NCBI GenBank assembly: GCA_017390825.1 | Contig: JAFPAK010000346.1 | Location: 1-34,223, forward strand | Length of the DNA stretch: 34,223 nt | Direction: 5' to 3' | DNA from: Clostridia bacterium | Lineage (GTDB): Bacteria > Bacillota_A > Clostridia > Oscillospirales > Acutalibacteraceae | Part shown: positions 20,554 through 29,433 of the stretch, in pieces | How the letters are laid out: every line of letters begins with the position of its first letter | Position numbering within the stretch: the first letter of the stretch is position 1 | Made by a program: the position numbers and the translations under genes | The notes under the pieces: generated by a model | The model's input: only the letters and a program-made list of their open reading frames with translations | Database searches by the model: none | Told to the model about the DNA's origin: nothing

Positions 20554-22935
20554 TCAGTCCGCTTTTTCCTGCGGCTTTGTTGTCATAATCGAATACAGTT
20601 CCGTATCTTTCGGGAAACGGTCTGTAAACGGCAATATGGTACTGCCGTAGAAGATAAGTCCTTCACCTTCGCCTGACTGAGTTACATAAGAAAGCTGATG
20701 CGGGGAAATATTGAGCTGCTTTGCAAGAATCTGTCTGTCGCCCGATGCCTGATTGAGCATATATATGTAGTCGGAGTTTTCAAAGATATTTTCAATCTCT
20801 CTCGATGAGAGCAAATCTTTGACGTTCTGCGTAATGCCCGTGGGTATGCCGCCCCATTTTCGGAATCGCTTCCAAATTTCAACCGTGTATGCAGCCGTCT
20901 GTTCTTCTTTGAGCAGAAGGTGCATTTCGTCAATGTAATAACGGGTAGCTCTGTGAGCTTCACGGTTTACGGTAACACGATTCCATACTTGGTCCTGAAC
21001 GATAAGCATACCGATTTTTTTGAGCTGTTTTCCGAGTTCTTTGATGTCATAGCTGACAACACGGCTGCGAATATCTACATTCGTGCGGTGATTGAAAACA
21101 TTGAGTGAACCCGTAACATAGATTTCAAGAGCAGTAGCGATATACTGCGCTTCTTTTTCTTCCTGCTTACGCAGTTCGTTATACAAATCTTCAAGAATGG
21201 GCATATTTTCTGGAACGGGATTAGCAAGATACTCCGTATATACACGGCGTACACAACGGTCAATGATTGTTTTTTCAACAGGCTGTAATCCGTCTTTGCC
21301 TGCAACAATAAGTTCACACAGAGAAAGAATGAAATCGGATTTAAGGGTCAGCGGGTTTTCGTCATCAGAATAGTTAAGGTTCAAGTCCATAGGATTTATA
21401 AAATCCTCGGAAGTGGGTGAAATCTTAATAACCTGACCGTCAAGCCTTTCAACCAATGCTCCGTACTCGGATTCGGGGTCGCATATAATAATGTCGTCAT
21501 CTGTTACGAAGAAAACATTTGAAATCTCTCTCTTTGCCGAGAAAGATTTACCCGAACCGGGAGTACCGAGAATAAGACCGTTGGGATTTTTAAGCAGCTT
21601 ACGGTCAACCATTATCAGATTGTTTGACAATGCGTTAAGACCGCAATAAAGAGCTTCCTTACTCGTCTGGAAAAGTTCCTGCGTTGTGAAGGGTATAAAA
21701 ATAGCGACGCTTGATGTGGTCAAGCCTCGCTGAATTTCTATTTGGTTGTATGCAAGGGGTAAACTGCTCATAAGACCCTGTTCCTGTCGGAAATCAAGCC
21801 TTACAAGCTGACAGTTGTATTTTTGAGCAATCGAACTTGCCTGAAAAACATTGTTATCGAGCTTCTGTTTTGTTTCGGCAACATTGAGAACGATAAAGGT
21901 AAGAAGAAACATTCGCTCGTTACGGCTCTGCAAGTCCTGAAGCAGTTTTGTTGCTTCATTGTTGTATGTGGCAAGGTCAGACGGAATAATATCCATATCG
22001 TAACCCGCACGAACTGCCTTTTTCTGTTCTTCAATCTTCATTTTCTGAAGGTCGGTAATTTTTCTCTTTACCGTCTTAATCGCATTTACTTGGTCAACCG
22101 ACTGAACGTGCATTGATACCACAACATTTGATTCCATATCGAGGAAATCTGCAAGCATTCGGTCATTGATTTCAGGTGCGAGAATCTGCAGAAATGAAGC
22201 GGCACCGACTTTCTTGCCGATGCCGAATGTTTTGCCGTTTGCAAACTCAAACGAGCTGGGAGCGATAAAGTCTTTTACGGAAAGTCCGGAAGAAGCAAGC
22301 CAGTCCCAAGAGAAATTGAAGGGTATCTTTTCATCGGTATGGAACATACCGTGCATAATTTTAAGTCTTTCCCTTCCGTTTACGGGAGTAGCGATAACAC
22401 CTAACTTTTTAAAGTTGGTGATAATATCTGCTTCAAGTCGCTCAAGACGGGGTTTTGCCTGCTTTATTGACGGAGCTTCGATACCGAAAGAAAGATATTT
22501 TGTCTTTACAATACCGTTGTTACCCTTTGCAAGCTGTTCACGGAGGAAATTCTGATATTCAACGGCGATACCGTCAAACATATCTCCACGAATGGGAATT
22601 GTAATGTTATCGGAATAAACTTCTTTTGCCCCCGTAAGATTGATGAATGAAAGCTGAAATTTAACCGATGAATCGAAATAGTTAAGGAAATCACACCAAG
22701 AATCGAAGATGGCGTTTTTATCCTCATTGTTGTTAAGCTGATAGTTTATATCAAGAAACTTAACCGTTTTTGTGTAATAGTTATCTGTTACACGGCAGAT
22801 GCCGTCTTTGAACATTCGCTGAAACGGAATACTGTCCTGAGCTGACATCTGCTTTTTATCTTTGCCTTTTGCTTTTGCAACAGCAGCATCAATCTGTTTC
22901 TGCTGTTCTTTAGTCATTTTTCTGTTTGCCGACAA
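20554..22935 (-). CDS. VirB4/TraE-type conjugation ATPase
   Basis: About 793 residues. The N-terminal part (about 40-400) is the CagE/TrbE/VirB-type domain with long coiled segments (VNAIKTVKRKITDLQKMKIEEQ). The C-terminal P-loop ATPase has Walker A LGTPGSGKSFSAKRE near 457 and Walker B RYYIDEMHLLL near 670, followed by the conserved GGIPTGITQNVKDLL and YIYMLNQASGDRQIL. VirB4 powers channel assembly and substrate movement at the inner membrane. The region overlaps the end of the PrgI gene. Among possible starts, TTG at 22933-22935, nine bases after AGGAGG, fits best; the TTG three codons earlier touches the binding site, and an ATG lies at 22915-22917. Confidence 0.95.
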   Translation of the reverse strand: MSANRKMTKEQQKQIDAAVAKAKGKDKKQMSAQDSIPFQRMFKDGICRVTDNYYTKTVKFLDINYQLNNNEDKNAIFDSWCDFLNYFDSSVKFQLSFINLTGAKEVYSDNITIPIRGDMFDGIAVEYQNFLREQLAKGNNGIVKTKYLSFGIEAPSIKQAKPRLERLEADIITNFKKLGVIATPVNGRERLKIMHGMFHTDEKIPFNFSWDWLASSGLSVKDFIAPSSFEFANGKTFGIGKKVGAASFLQILAPEINDRMLADFLDMESNVVVSMHVQSVDQVNAIKTVKRKITDLQKMKIEEQKKAVRAGYDMDIIPSDLATYNNEATKLLQDLQSRNERMFLLTFIVLNVAETKQKLDNNVFQASSIAQKYNCQLVRLDFRQEQGLMSSLPLAYNQIEIQRGLTTSSVAIFIPFTTQELFQTSKEALYCGLNALSNNLIMVDRKLLKNPNGLILGTPGSGKSFSAKREISNVFFVTDDDIIICDPESEYGALVERLDGQVIKISPTSEDFINPMDLNLNYSDDENPLTLKSDFILSLCELIVAGKDGLQPVEKTIIDRCVRRVYTEYLANPVPENMPILEDLYNELRKQEEKEAQYIATALEIYVTGSLNVFNHRTNVDIRSRVVSYDIKELGKQLKKIGMLIVQDQVWNRVTVNREAHRATRYYIDEMHLLLKEEQTAAYTVEIWKRFRKWGGIPTGITQNVKDLLSSREIENIFENSDYIYMLNQASGDRQILAKQLNISPHQLSYVTQSGEGEGLIFYGSTILPFTDRFPKDTELYSIMTTKPQEKAD

Positions 22936-23287
22936 TCGCTTCAACCTCCTTATCTAACTTGTCCTGCCTTTCGAGAACGGCATAATAGTTGTTAGTCATA
23001 TAAGGTCGCTGTTTCGGTTTTATAAACAAAACCTCCGCCATATTCTTAACTACCTTTTCAAAAGGCTGTCCGTTCTTTTCATACATTCCGAGAAGAACAA
23101 ACGGAACCATAACTAATATCATTACGATTGCTGCCGCACTGACATTGAGAAATGATTTCAAAAGGAAGAAAAGGGGTATAGCGATTACAGCACCGCTGCC
23201 AAAACAGATAAGCTGTCGCTTTGTGAGATTGAACATTGCCTTTGTTTTGACTGCGTTTAAATCTTTGGGTACGGGAACGTAAGCCAC
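22910..23287 (-). CDS. PrgI-family membrane protein (VirB3-like)
   Basis: A 125-residue protein with the family start AYVPVPKDLNAVKTK and conserved MFNLTKRQLICFGSG, then two membrane segments (AVIAIPLFFLLKSF and AAAIVMILVMVPFVLLGMY) and a cytoplasmic tail with FEKVVKNMAEVLFIKPKQRPY. PrgI proteins occupy the position of VirB3 directly before VirB4 in Gram-positive conjugation operons and are inner-membrane parts of the channel. The gene overlaps the VirB4 start, implying coupled and balanced synthesis. Confidence 0.92.
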   Translation of the reverse strand: MAYVPVPKDLNAVKTKAMFNLTKRQLICFGSGAVIAIPLFFLLKSFLNVSAAAIVMILVMVPFVLLGMYEKNGQPFEKVVKNMAEVLFIKPKQRPYMTNNYYAVLERQDKLDKEVEAIVGKQKND

Positions 23288-23304
23288 GAAATCTCTCCTT
23301 TCCG

Positions 23305-24177
23305 TTAATGAGCGTTAAAGATAGATTTTGCAAGTGACCCGGTTTTGAAAAGGCTGAAGCAGAGAAGAACGGTGTAACCCATACAAGTCCATATTGCATA
23401 GGAAATATCATCAGTAACCGTGATGTTTTCAACAAGTGCCGCATAAATCGCAACGCAAACGATGATAAGAAATGCTTGGAATGCAAGTGCAAACAGATTT
23501 CGCAGGTAATTCTGTCCCATCTGTCCGCTTTCTTTATTCATCATTGTTGCCATAGGAATGGGAGCAACGGAAGTTACAAGATAAATTTCTATCATTCTTC
23601 CGAAAACAACTACCAAAATACAGATTTGGAGTATGCCCATACAGATTTTTACGATACCTGACTGCATCCACAGTCCGATAAGAGCGCCTATGCTCATAGC
23701 TTCGAGTTTACCTTCGAGATCGGTTATGAAATCGGTCATATCTATTGAAGTATCACCGATAACAACACCCGCAGATTCCACTATGATTTCGTGTCCGAGG
23801 TCGAATACCGCCATTACAATATCCCAAGTATTTGTCACTATGAGAACAGCACCCGCCGTTTTAAATGCCCATTTGAAGAACTGAAATGTGTCAACATCAT
23901 TATGAAAGTTATTTCTGTCAACAATCATCTGTATCAGTTCGAGGGTCATAACAATAGCGAGAATCACACCTGCAATCGGAACCATTACGTTTTCCGAAAG
24001 ATTGTGAACCATATTGAATATTGCAGTATTCCAATTCTGCGGGGTAGAGCCGACTTGTCCTGCTATTTCGCCGACCTTTTCATTAACTTGGTCGAACAAG
24101 CCTGTAAGGTTGGTTGTAATTCCTTCGGTTAATATTTCCCGAAACCAATCCTCAATAGCCTGAATAATCGTATCCAT
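23305..24177 (-). CDS. VirB6/TrbL-like conjugal channel membrane protein
   Basis: A 290-residue polytopic membrane protein with about six hydrophobic segments, for example VMVPIAGVILAIVMTLELIQMI, IVKICMGILQICILVVVFGRMIEIYL and ALAFQAFLIIVCVAIYAALV (each split by short loops). Motifs such as SVAPIPMATMMNKESGQMGQNYLRN match the CD0411/CD1112 subgroup of VirB6/TrbL-like proteins. It should form the inner-membrane channel core. It lies between Maff2 and PrgI as in other elements, with GGAGTGA upstream and a stable hairpin just before that site. Confidence 0.9.
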   Translation of the reverse strand: MDTIIQAIEDWFREILTEGITTNLTGLFDQVNEKVGEIAGQVGSTPQNWNTAIFNMVHNLSENVMVPIAGVILAIVMTLELIQMIVDRNNFHNDVDTFQFFKWAFKTAGAVLIVTNTWDIVMAVFDLGHEIIVESAGVVIGDTSIDMTDFITDLEGKLEAMSIGALIGLWMQSGIVKICMGILQICILVVVFGRMIEIYLVTSVAPIPMATMMNKESGQMGQNYLRNLFALAFQAFLIIVCVAIYAALVENITVTDDISYAIWTCMGYTVLLCFSLFKTGSLAKSIFNAH

Positions 24178-24200
24178 AGCTCAAGTCACTCCTTTCGGTT

Positions 24201-24226
24201 GGCTCCCGTGCCGAAACACGAGAGCC
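24201..24226 (-). promoter_or_regulatory. intercistronic RNA hairpin before the VirB6-like gene
   Basis: Arms 24201-24210 and 24217-24226 give ten continuous pairs on minus-strand RNA, including one G-U; on the plus strand that position is a C-A mismatch. The loop is UUUCGG. No U-run follows; the stem is separated from AAAGGAG of the VirB6-like gene by five bases. It lies just downstream of the Maff2 gene, so it could protect the Maff2 transcript 3' end or limit expression of the downstream gene. Confidence 0.55.
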
Positions 24227-24264
24227 GCTTGATATTACTCAATCAAATTCTGTCCGTCTTTTTA

Positions 24265-24480
24265 TTAACCGAACAGACCCGAAAGAAGGGGAACAAGAGT
24301 GATGCCGATGAGTGCAACGCCGCCGCCAGCCATAAGCTGCTTCATGCCCTGCGACTTTGCACCGGGGTTATCGTTGCCGTAGCCTTCAAGAAGGTTGATT
24401 GCACCCCAGATGCCAAGACCTGCACCGAGTGCAATAACGAGTGTCTGCAGTACATCTACTGCTGAGTTGAAAAATGCCAT
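24265..24480 (-). CDS. Maff2-family small membrane protein (VirB2-like)
   Basis: A 71-residue hydrophobic protein with two membrane segments (VLQTLVIALGAGLGIWGAINLLEG, in two parts, and GGGVALIGITLVPLLSGLFG) joined by a short loop GYGNDNPGAKSQGMKQ. This is the Maff2 family of mobile-element proteins. The size and two-helix plan are those of pilin-like VirB2/TrbC subunits, and it lies between VirD4 and the VirB6-like gene. The start is peculiar: the ATG at 24478-24480 has no binding site in front, and the only strong SD lies about 51 bases upstream. Confidence 0.88.
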   Translation of the reverse strand: MAFFNSAVDVLQTLVIALGAGLGIWGAINLLEGYGNDNPGAKSQGMKQLMAGGGVALIGITLVPLLSGLFG

Positions 24481-24518
24481 TAAAAAAATACGTATAGATT
24501 TTACGTGTCTTTAGTTCG

Positions 24519-24539
24519 CTACATAACGTTTCTCCTTTC
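24519..24539 (-). promoter_or_regulatory. strong SD followed by an ATG-TAG start-stop, upstream of Maff2
   Basis: GAAAGGAG at 24532-24539 is spaced seven bases from an ATG (24522-24524) that is immediately followed by TAG (24519-24521). The Maff2 ATG lies a further 38 bases on and has no SD of its own. Between them is a small stem (ACGTA/TACGT, near 24491-24507) followed by seven Ts. The arrangement suggests ribosome loading at a minimal start-stop with reinitiation on Maff2, or folding that brings SD and ATG together. Confidence 0.45.
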
Positions 24540-24587
24540 AATTTTTATAATTTTTTGTTGATACGAACATTTTGTCTTGATATATAT

Positions 24588-24611
24588 AAAAGCCACCGTT
24601 ATTACGGTGAC
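24588..24611 (-). terminator. terminator-like hairpin at the end of the VirD4 gene
   Basis: Arms 24604-24611 and 24592-24599 form eight pairs on minus-strand RNA (GUCACCGU with ACGGUGGC, one U-G), loop AAUA, followed by UUUUAUAUAU. The stem includes the stop codon of the coupling-protein gene. It probably causes partial termination before Maff2, letting the pilin-like gene be expressed at its own level. The 120 bases from here to the Maff2 gene are otherwise AT-rich. Confidence 0.6.
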
Positions 24612-26380
24612 TGCTGTTGTTCGTCGGATACATCTATTTCATAAACTTCATAGACATCATCCGGCTTTGTTCTGAGTTTTGTTGACACGAATTTTTCAAT
24701 GTCAAACTCATTTTTCTTATCATAGTCGGAGAGTAACTTGTATTTCGGGTGCTTTGTTATGTCATATTTGTTTGACATAAAGGGACGGACACCACGAAGC
24801 TGAAGAATACATTTTGAGCCATCCAAGACTGCAAGTTCATCAACTGATGCGAGTTCCTTTCCGAGTTTCTGATAATTAAGGCTGTGCGAGGTTTCTCTGC
24901 CTCTGCTTTCGCCCGTGTTAAAGGTATCAATGGTTTCTTTACCAAGAGCTGTTGAAAGTTCTTTCAATGTTGTCGGCTCTGAACCACCGAGGAATATTCT
25001 GCTGTCACAGTTACCGATGATTGTATCGGCATTATCCTTATACAAGGCTTTGAGCTGTGACTGTGCCTGCAAAACAAGGCAAGCTGAAATCTCACGGCTT
25101 CGGATTGTTGCCATAAGTTTTTCAAGATTCGGTATCTGACCGATATTTGCAGCTTCGTCAATAAGACATCTGACGTGTATAGGCAATCTACCGCCGTAAA
25201 CATCGTCAGCCTTTTCGCAAAGCAAATTAAAAAGCTGAGTATAAATCATTGAGATGAGGAAATTAAAGGTTGCATCCGTATCTGACATTATGAGAAAAAG
25301 AGCCGTTTTTCTGTCACCCGTCATATCAAGCTCCAATTCATCATACATAGTAATTTCTCTTACTTCTGCAATATCGAAGGGAGCAAGGCGGGCGGCACAA
25401 GAAATCAGAACTGATTTAGCCGTTTTGCCTGCGGCAAGTTTGTATTTCTTGTATTGCCTTACAGCGAAATGTTCGGGGTCTTTTGCTTCAAGTTCGTCAA
25501 ACAGATAGTCAACGGGATTTTTGAAACTTTCGTCATCTTCTCTGACTTCCATTGCGTTAATCATAGAAATAAGCGTAGCAAAGTTCTTTTCTTCTTCAAG
25601 ACCTTCATACCACAAGTAACCGATTAAGGCACAGTAGAGCAATGTTTCTGCTTTAACCCAAAAATCATCACCAGCTTTTCCTTCGCCTTTGGTGTTGGCG
25701 ATAAGGGTGGTAACGAGCTTCAATATATCCTTTTCTGAATGGATATATGAAAAGGGGTTATAGTGGAAGGACTTTTTGAAATTGATTGTGTTGAAAATCT
25801 TGATTTTGTAGCCTTCCTTTTCAAGCATCTTTCCGCACTCAATCGCAACCGTACCTTTCGGGTCGGTTACAACATACGATGAATGGCATTGCATAAGATT
25901 CGGTTTAATCCAAAATCTTGTTTTACCCGAACCCGAACCGCCGACGATAAGAACATTCTTGTTTCTTGCATTTTTCGGTTCTTTCGGTCTGTTGTTCATC
26001 ATCAGACTTTCTGTTTGAGTGAGAATTACATTGTTCTGAAAAACGGGGTCCTGAAAAGGTGCGATATCATCGTGAGTTCCCCAACGGGCAGAGCCGTATT
26101 CTTCATTCTTACGATATTTCTTTGCGTTTTTACTCTTAACATAAACTGCAAGCCTTATGCCTGCGGCAATCGTTGCTCCTACAATAATATCGAAGATATG
26201 AAAGCTCGGTATAATATCTTCAAAGGCATAAGTTAAGCCCTCCATTATATGGAGAGCTTTACCTTGAAAATCTGTACCCGGCGCAAGTCGGATAGCCTGA
26301 CCTATTTTAGTTGCCATAATTCCGATTACAACATACGGAATGTTGGGAACGATGATTTTTTTGAGATTTATATTTCTCAA
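24602..26380 (-). CDS. VirD4/TraG-type coupling ATPase
   Basis: A 592-residue protein. Two N-terminal membrane segments (residues about 10-25 and 60-80, e.g. IIVGATIAAGIRLAVYV) are followed by EEYGSARWGTHDDI, typical of this family. Walker A is VGGSGSGKTRFW near 145, then SSYVVTDPKGT; Walker B is CLIDEAANIGQIPNLEKL near 405, followed by IRSREISACLVLQAQSQL. Coupling proteins deliver the relaxase-bound strand to the secretion channel. Translation starts at TTG 26378-26380 after GGTGAACG and overlaps the pcfB stop by four bases, so the two are coupled; PcfB is its accessory partner in known systems. Confidence 0.95.
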   Translation of the reverse strand: MRNINLKKIIVPNIPYVVIGIMATKIGQAIRLAPGTDFQGKALHIMEGLTYAFEDIIPSFHIFDIIVGATIAAGIRLAVYVKSKNAKKYRKNEEYGSARWGTHDDIAPFQDPVFQNNVILTQTESLMMNNRPKEPKNARNKNVLIVGGSGSGKTRFWIKPNLMQCHSSYVVTDPKGTVAIECGKMLEKEGYKIKIFNTINFKKSFHYNPFSYIHSEKDILKLVTTLIANTKGEGKAGDDFWVKAETLLYCALIGYLWYEGLEEEKNFATLISMINAMEVREDDESFKNPVDYLFDELEAKDPEHFAVRQYKKYKLAAGKTAKSVLISCAARLAPFDIAEVREITMYDELELDMTGDRKTALFLIMSDTDATFNFLISMIYTQLFNLLCEKADDVYGGRLPIHVRCLIDEAANIGQIPNLEKLMATIRSREISACLVLQAQSQLKALYKDNADTIIGNCDSRIFLGGSEPTTLKELSTALGKETIDTFNTGESRGRETSHSLNYQKLGKELASVDELAVLDGSKCILQLRGVRPFMSNKYDITKHPKYKLLSDYDKKNEFDIEKFVSTKLRTKPDDVYEVYEIDVSDEQQQSP

Positions 26381-26862
26381 CGTTCACCACGTTCCTTATT
26401 TTTGATTTTGGTGGGAAGTGATTTAATCTTTTCCGCTATATTCTTAATTTTTACTGCAATGGGTTCTTTGTTTTTCTTTTTAATTGTGTTTGCTGTGTAT
26501 TCTCTGAACGCTGCGGTCAACGCATCTGTATCTCTTGCTTTGAAGAAAACAAGATATTTCGGAGGACTAACTGTTTTGTCCTTTTTTACGGCATAATCAA
26601 CACCGTATTTTCTTGCAACACGGTCAAAGTCTTTTATGTTCTTATCGGTGATTTCGATATTTGTCAAACCCTGATTCTGTGCTGCAAGCTGTTTTACGGT
26701 CTGCTTTCCGTGAGGAATAACATCTTTGTTTTGATTATGCTGAGCCGCTTTGTTTCTCTGGTGTGCAAGGAATTTTTCCAATGCCTGCTTGAGTGTTCTT
26801 GCGGTGAGCTTTGTTGTATTAACGGATAGTGTGACCATTTTGCTTTCAACTTCTTCCTGCAA
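26377..26862 (-). CDS. PcfB-family accessory protein
   Basis: A 161-residue basic protein of the PcfB (DUF3801) family: an N-terminal helix around MVTLSVNTTKLTARTLKQAL, a conserved GKQTVKQLAAQNQGLTNIEI, then DRVARKYGVDYAVKKDK and KYLVFFKARDTDALTAAFREY, and a Lys-rich tail. In pCF10, PcfB is an adaptor that helps bring the relaxosome to the coupling ATPase; here it directly precedes that gene. I use TTG 26860-26862, nine bases after AAGGAG, which lies over the stop region of the upstream secreted-protein gene. Confidence 0.88.
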   Translation of the reverse strand: MQEEVESKMVTLSVNTTKLTARTLKQALEKFLAHQRNKAAQHNQNKDVIPHGKQTVKQLAAQNQGLTNIEITDKNIKDFDRVARKYGVDYAVKKDKTVSPPKYLVFFKARDTDALTAAFREYTANTIKKKNKEPIAVKIKNIAEKIKSLPTKIKNKERGER

Positions 26863-26868
26863 AGGCTA

Positions 26869-28893
26869 TCACTCCTTCCAGTCAACAATATAGACGATTT
26901 CAATTACTTGTTCGTCAATGGGAGATGAAGTAGCGGAAACAACCGCATCGTAAACAACCGAAGAAGATGTATCTTTTTCGATTATCCAACTGTTATTGTA
27001 TGAAAGACTGTCCGTTGTTCCGTAGCTATCTGTCTGAATACCGTTCATTTTAAAGCCGATCTTTTTAGCATCGACTTTTTCATTTGCCATGTTCGTTGAA
27101 TACGGCACGATATTCCAACCGTTTCGGGAATTTATATCAGCTTTCTTTACTGATACATCCGCTGTTGAATTATTGATAATTACAACATCTGAAGGGGCAT
27201 AAACTTCACCGTCAGTTCCCATCGTGAGAACCATTGTTGTTGGAACGGTTACAGAGAATTTAGTCATAAGATAACCGCAGTCATCACAATAACAATCAGA
27301 GTCCAAATCTTCGTGCCATTCTCTCGCTTCATACACATAAGAACATTTTTCACAAGGCTTTATAAACAGATGACGGTCTTTGTCGATAACTTCGTACTTG
27401 TAATCGTTGGGATTGAATGTATGAGGTTCGTTCAAGTTGTATGAATAAGTACAATCCGAACATTTCGGAACACAAGAGTGCCTATCTGCATTTTGAACTG
27501 TATATTCATCAATTTGCATCTTGTGTGCAACATACTCATATTTCACGTATCCGCAATCCGAACAAGTCAGAGTTCTTTTATGATATTTGTTACAGTCATA
27601 TGTTCCTGCATTTGGGTCAGAACTGTCAAATCTTGTCCATTCTCCGACAATGAAATTATGTTTTGCTGTACCGCCATCTGCTACCTGAGGACAAGTATCG
27701 CAATACTTGGTAATTTGATGAAGTGTGTCATCAACGGGTTCGTATGTGTATAGCGATTTGGGATAAGTGTGATATTTGCCGGAAGAAACACTAAATTCAC
27801 AATGATAGCACTGAGTTATCTGTCTGTGGTGAGTTTCACTTTCTTTATACCATGGGACTCTGACATACATTTCGTGAAGCTCATATTCAGAACTTTTATA
27901 ACTACACTCGGAACACGTTGTATCATATCTGTGATATTTCGTTCCGGGATAAGTGCTGTAATTTGGGTCGCTATCACTACCATAATATATTCCGTTACTC
28001 GTTGTTAAACTGTGGTTTGCATATTCGGTTGTTGAATATCCGCAGGTTAAACAAGTTGCCGTTCTTTTGTGCTGTGAATCTGAACTGTTTTCCCAAGCAC
28101 TATAAGTGAACTGATGATTGGCATATTCTGTCGTTGTATAATCACAAGTAGAACAAGTGGTTGTTCTTTTATGTTGTGAGTTCGAACTGCTTGTCCACAA
28201 GCTTGTTGTGGTACTATGATTATCTGACTCTCTTGCTGAATACCCGCAATAGATACAAGTTTTGGTGCGTGTATGATAACTACTTCCGTTATTTTCCCAA
28301 ACACCATAACTCCAAGTATGTCCTTCCAGTACGGCAGTTTCTTTACCGCATCCGGTCTGTGATTGATACTCATCTGCAAGAGTTTCCAACATTTCATTGT
28401 CAACATAGGCATTTTCGCCACACAGATGTTGGGTTAATGCATATACACTTGAACCTCTGAAAGCGGTTGAATGGTCGCATTTTTTATTAACATAATGTTG
28501 AGATGCGTTGTATTGTGTATAGCTTTTAATTGTGTATCCGTGCGGTGCAAACATTAATGTCATTGTATCCCTTGTTAAACTGCTGTTACTGTTATTGTAC
28601 TTTGGACAGTAAACTATATACATATGATAATCTTTATCGTTGTTATAAAAATGCTCATCATTTATAGATTGATATGTCTTTCCGCCAAGATACGGGATGC
28701 TACTATCAACCGTTTCATTCAGTTCTCCATAGGGTCCTGAAATCATAAGATTTTTTGAACAAAGAAGTCTGGGACAGGTATATGATGTTGTAATGTTTGA
28801 GTGAGCAGCTGAGCCGTTCAATGCAACCGATGCTACCATAATTGTTATAGCAAGAATAAAGGAAATAACCTTTGTGAATTTTTTGTTTTTCAC
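26869..28893 (-). CDS. large secreted Cys/His-repeat protein with C-terminal beta domain
   Basis: A 674-residue protein with a signal peptide (VISFILAITIMVASVALNGSAA). Residues about 30-185 are an N-terminal domain of unknown type. From about 190 to 541 run some ten repeats of 34-45 residues with the pattern W...H.R..TC..CGY...E...H, e.g. HKRTTTCSTCDYTTTEYANH and HKRTATCLTCGYSTTEYANH; each carries CxxC and a closing His, suggesting zinc binding. Residues about 545-674 (FSVTVPTTMVLTMGTDGEVY ... EIVYIVDWKE) resemble the single domain of the two upstream secreted proteins. No LPXTG or C-terminal anchor is seen. GTG start at 28891-28893 after AAGGAGG. A surface role, such as adhesion or mating contact, is inference; related repeats occur in gut Firmicute surface proteins. 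Confidence 0.8.
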   Translation of the reverse strand: MKNKKFTKVISFILAITIMVASVALNGSAAHSNITTSYTCPRLLCSKNLMISGPYGELNETVDSSIPYLGGKTYQSINDEHFYNNDKDYHMYIVYCPKYNNSNSSLTRDTMTLMFAPHGYTIKSYTQYNASQHYVNKKCDHSTAFRGSSVYALTQHLCGENAYVDNEMLETLADEYQSQTGCGKETAVLEGHTWSYGVWENNGSSYHTRTKTCIYCGYSARESDNHSTTTSLWTSSSNSQHKRTTTCSTCDYTTTEYANHQFTYSAWENSSDSQHKRTATCLTCGYSTTEYANHSLTTSNGIYYGSDSDPNYSTYPGTKYHRYDTTCSECSYKSSEYELHEMYVRVPWYKESETHHRQITQCYHCEFSVSSGKYHTYPKSLYTYEPVDDTLHQITKYCDTCPQVADGGTAKHNFIVGEWTRFDSSDPNAGTYDCNKYHKRTLTCSDCGYVKYEYVAHKMQIDEYTVQNADRHSCVPKCSDCTYSYNLNEPHTFNPNDYKYEVIDKDRHLFIKPCEKCSYVYEAREWHEDLDSDCYCDDCGYLMTKFSVTVPTTMVLTMGTDGEVYAPSDVVIINNSTADVSVKKADINSRNGWNIVPYSTNMANEKVDAKKIGFKMNGIQTDSYGTTDSLSYNNSWIIEKDTSSSVVYDAVVSATSSPIDEQVIEIVYIVDWKE

Positions 28894-28905
28894 ATTGATA
28901 CCTCC

Positions 28906-29415
28906 TTAATCTGCGATTGCAATAGTAAATACCACCTTTGCGATTTCAGCATCCTTTTCCGTTGATGCGTCTTTCGATACTTTGGCGAAATATTTGAGAT
29001 TCAGACTTTCCTGCGGTTCAACAACAGGGAATGCTGTTGAGCTGATGAGCATTGAGCCGTCATCCTTTGTGGGTATTCCGTTGATTTTGAGGGCAACTGT
29101 TTTCTTGCCCGAAAAGTTTTCATAATTGCCGATTTTATATGAGCCGTCATTCACCGTAACATCGGTTACTTTAATACTTCCGTATTTTGCATTGTTGGTG
29201 ATTTTGGCATTGTCGGCTGTAATAACTGTTCCGTTTACAATTTCAATGGGAAATGAAGCGGGAACAGTAACACTCACGGCTCTGTATTCATTTGATACCG
29301 TCAGTTTGACGGGTACTGATGCTTTGGCATAAGATGCCGCAAAAGCATTTACAGATGTGAGTGAGAAAACGAGAGCGAGGGCAAGAATAATTGCCGTTAT
29401 TTTCTTATGTTTCAT
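28906..29415 (-). CDS. secreted single-domain protein of the cassette
   Basis: A 169-residue protein with a signal peptide (ITAIILALALVFSLTSVNAFAA, cleavage near 27) and one beta-rich domain: AVSVTVPASFPIEIVNGTVI, TADNAKITNNAKYGSIKVTD, a middle section, and a hydrophobic last strand KVVFTIAIAD. The segments VTVP-x-PxxV-x-GTV-x-TADNxxITNN are shared with the neighbouring 208-residue protein and, more loosely, the C-terminal domain of the large protein. It has an AAAGGCAGG site and lies downstream of a terminator-like hairpin. No known family is recognised with certainty; a pilin-like or WxL-like surface subunit is possible. Confidence 0.7.
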   Translation of the reverse strand: MKHKKITAIILALALVFSLTSVNAFAASYAKASVPVKLTVSNEYRAVSVTVPASFPIEIVNGTVITADNAKITNNAKYGSIKVTDVTVNDGSYKIGNYENFSGKKTVALKINGIPTKDDGSMLISSTAFPVVEPQESLNLKYFAKVSKDASTEKDAEIAKVVFTIAIAD

Positions 29416-29433
29416 TGATTATCCTGCCTTTCT

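Noticed and set aside
27270..28323. CRISPR-like repeat array
   Set aside because: The repeats are coding, degenerate at DNA level and in frame with a signal-peptide protein; no spacers of constant length.
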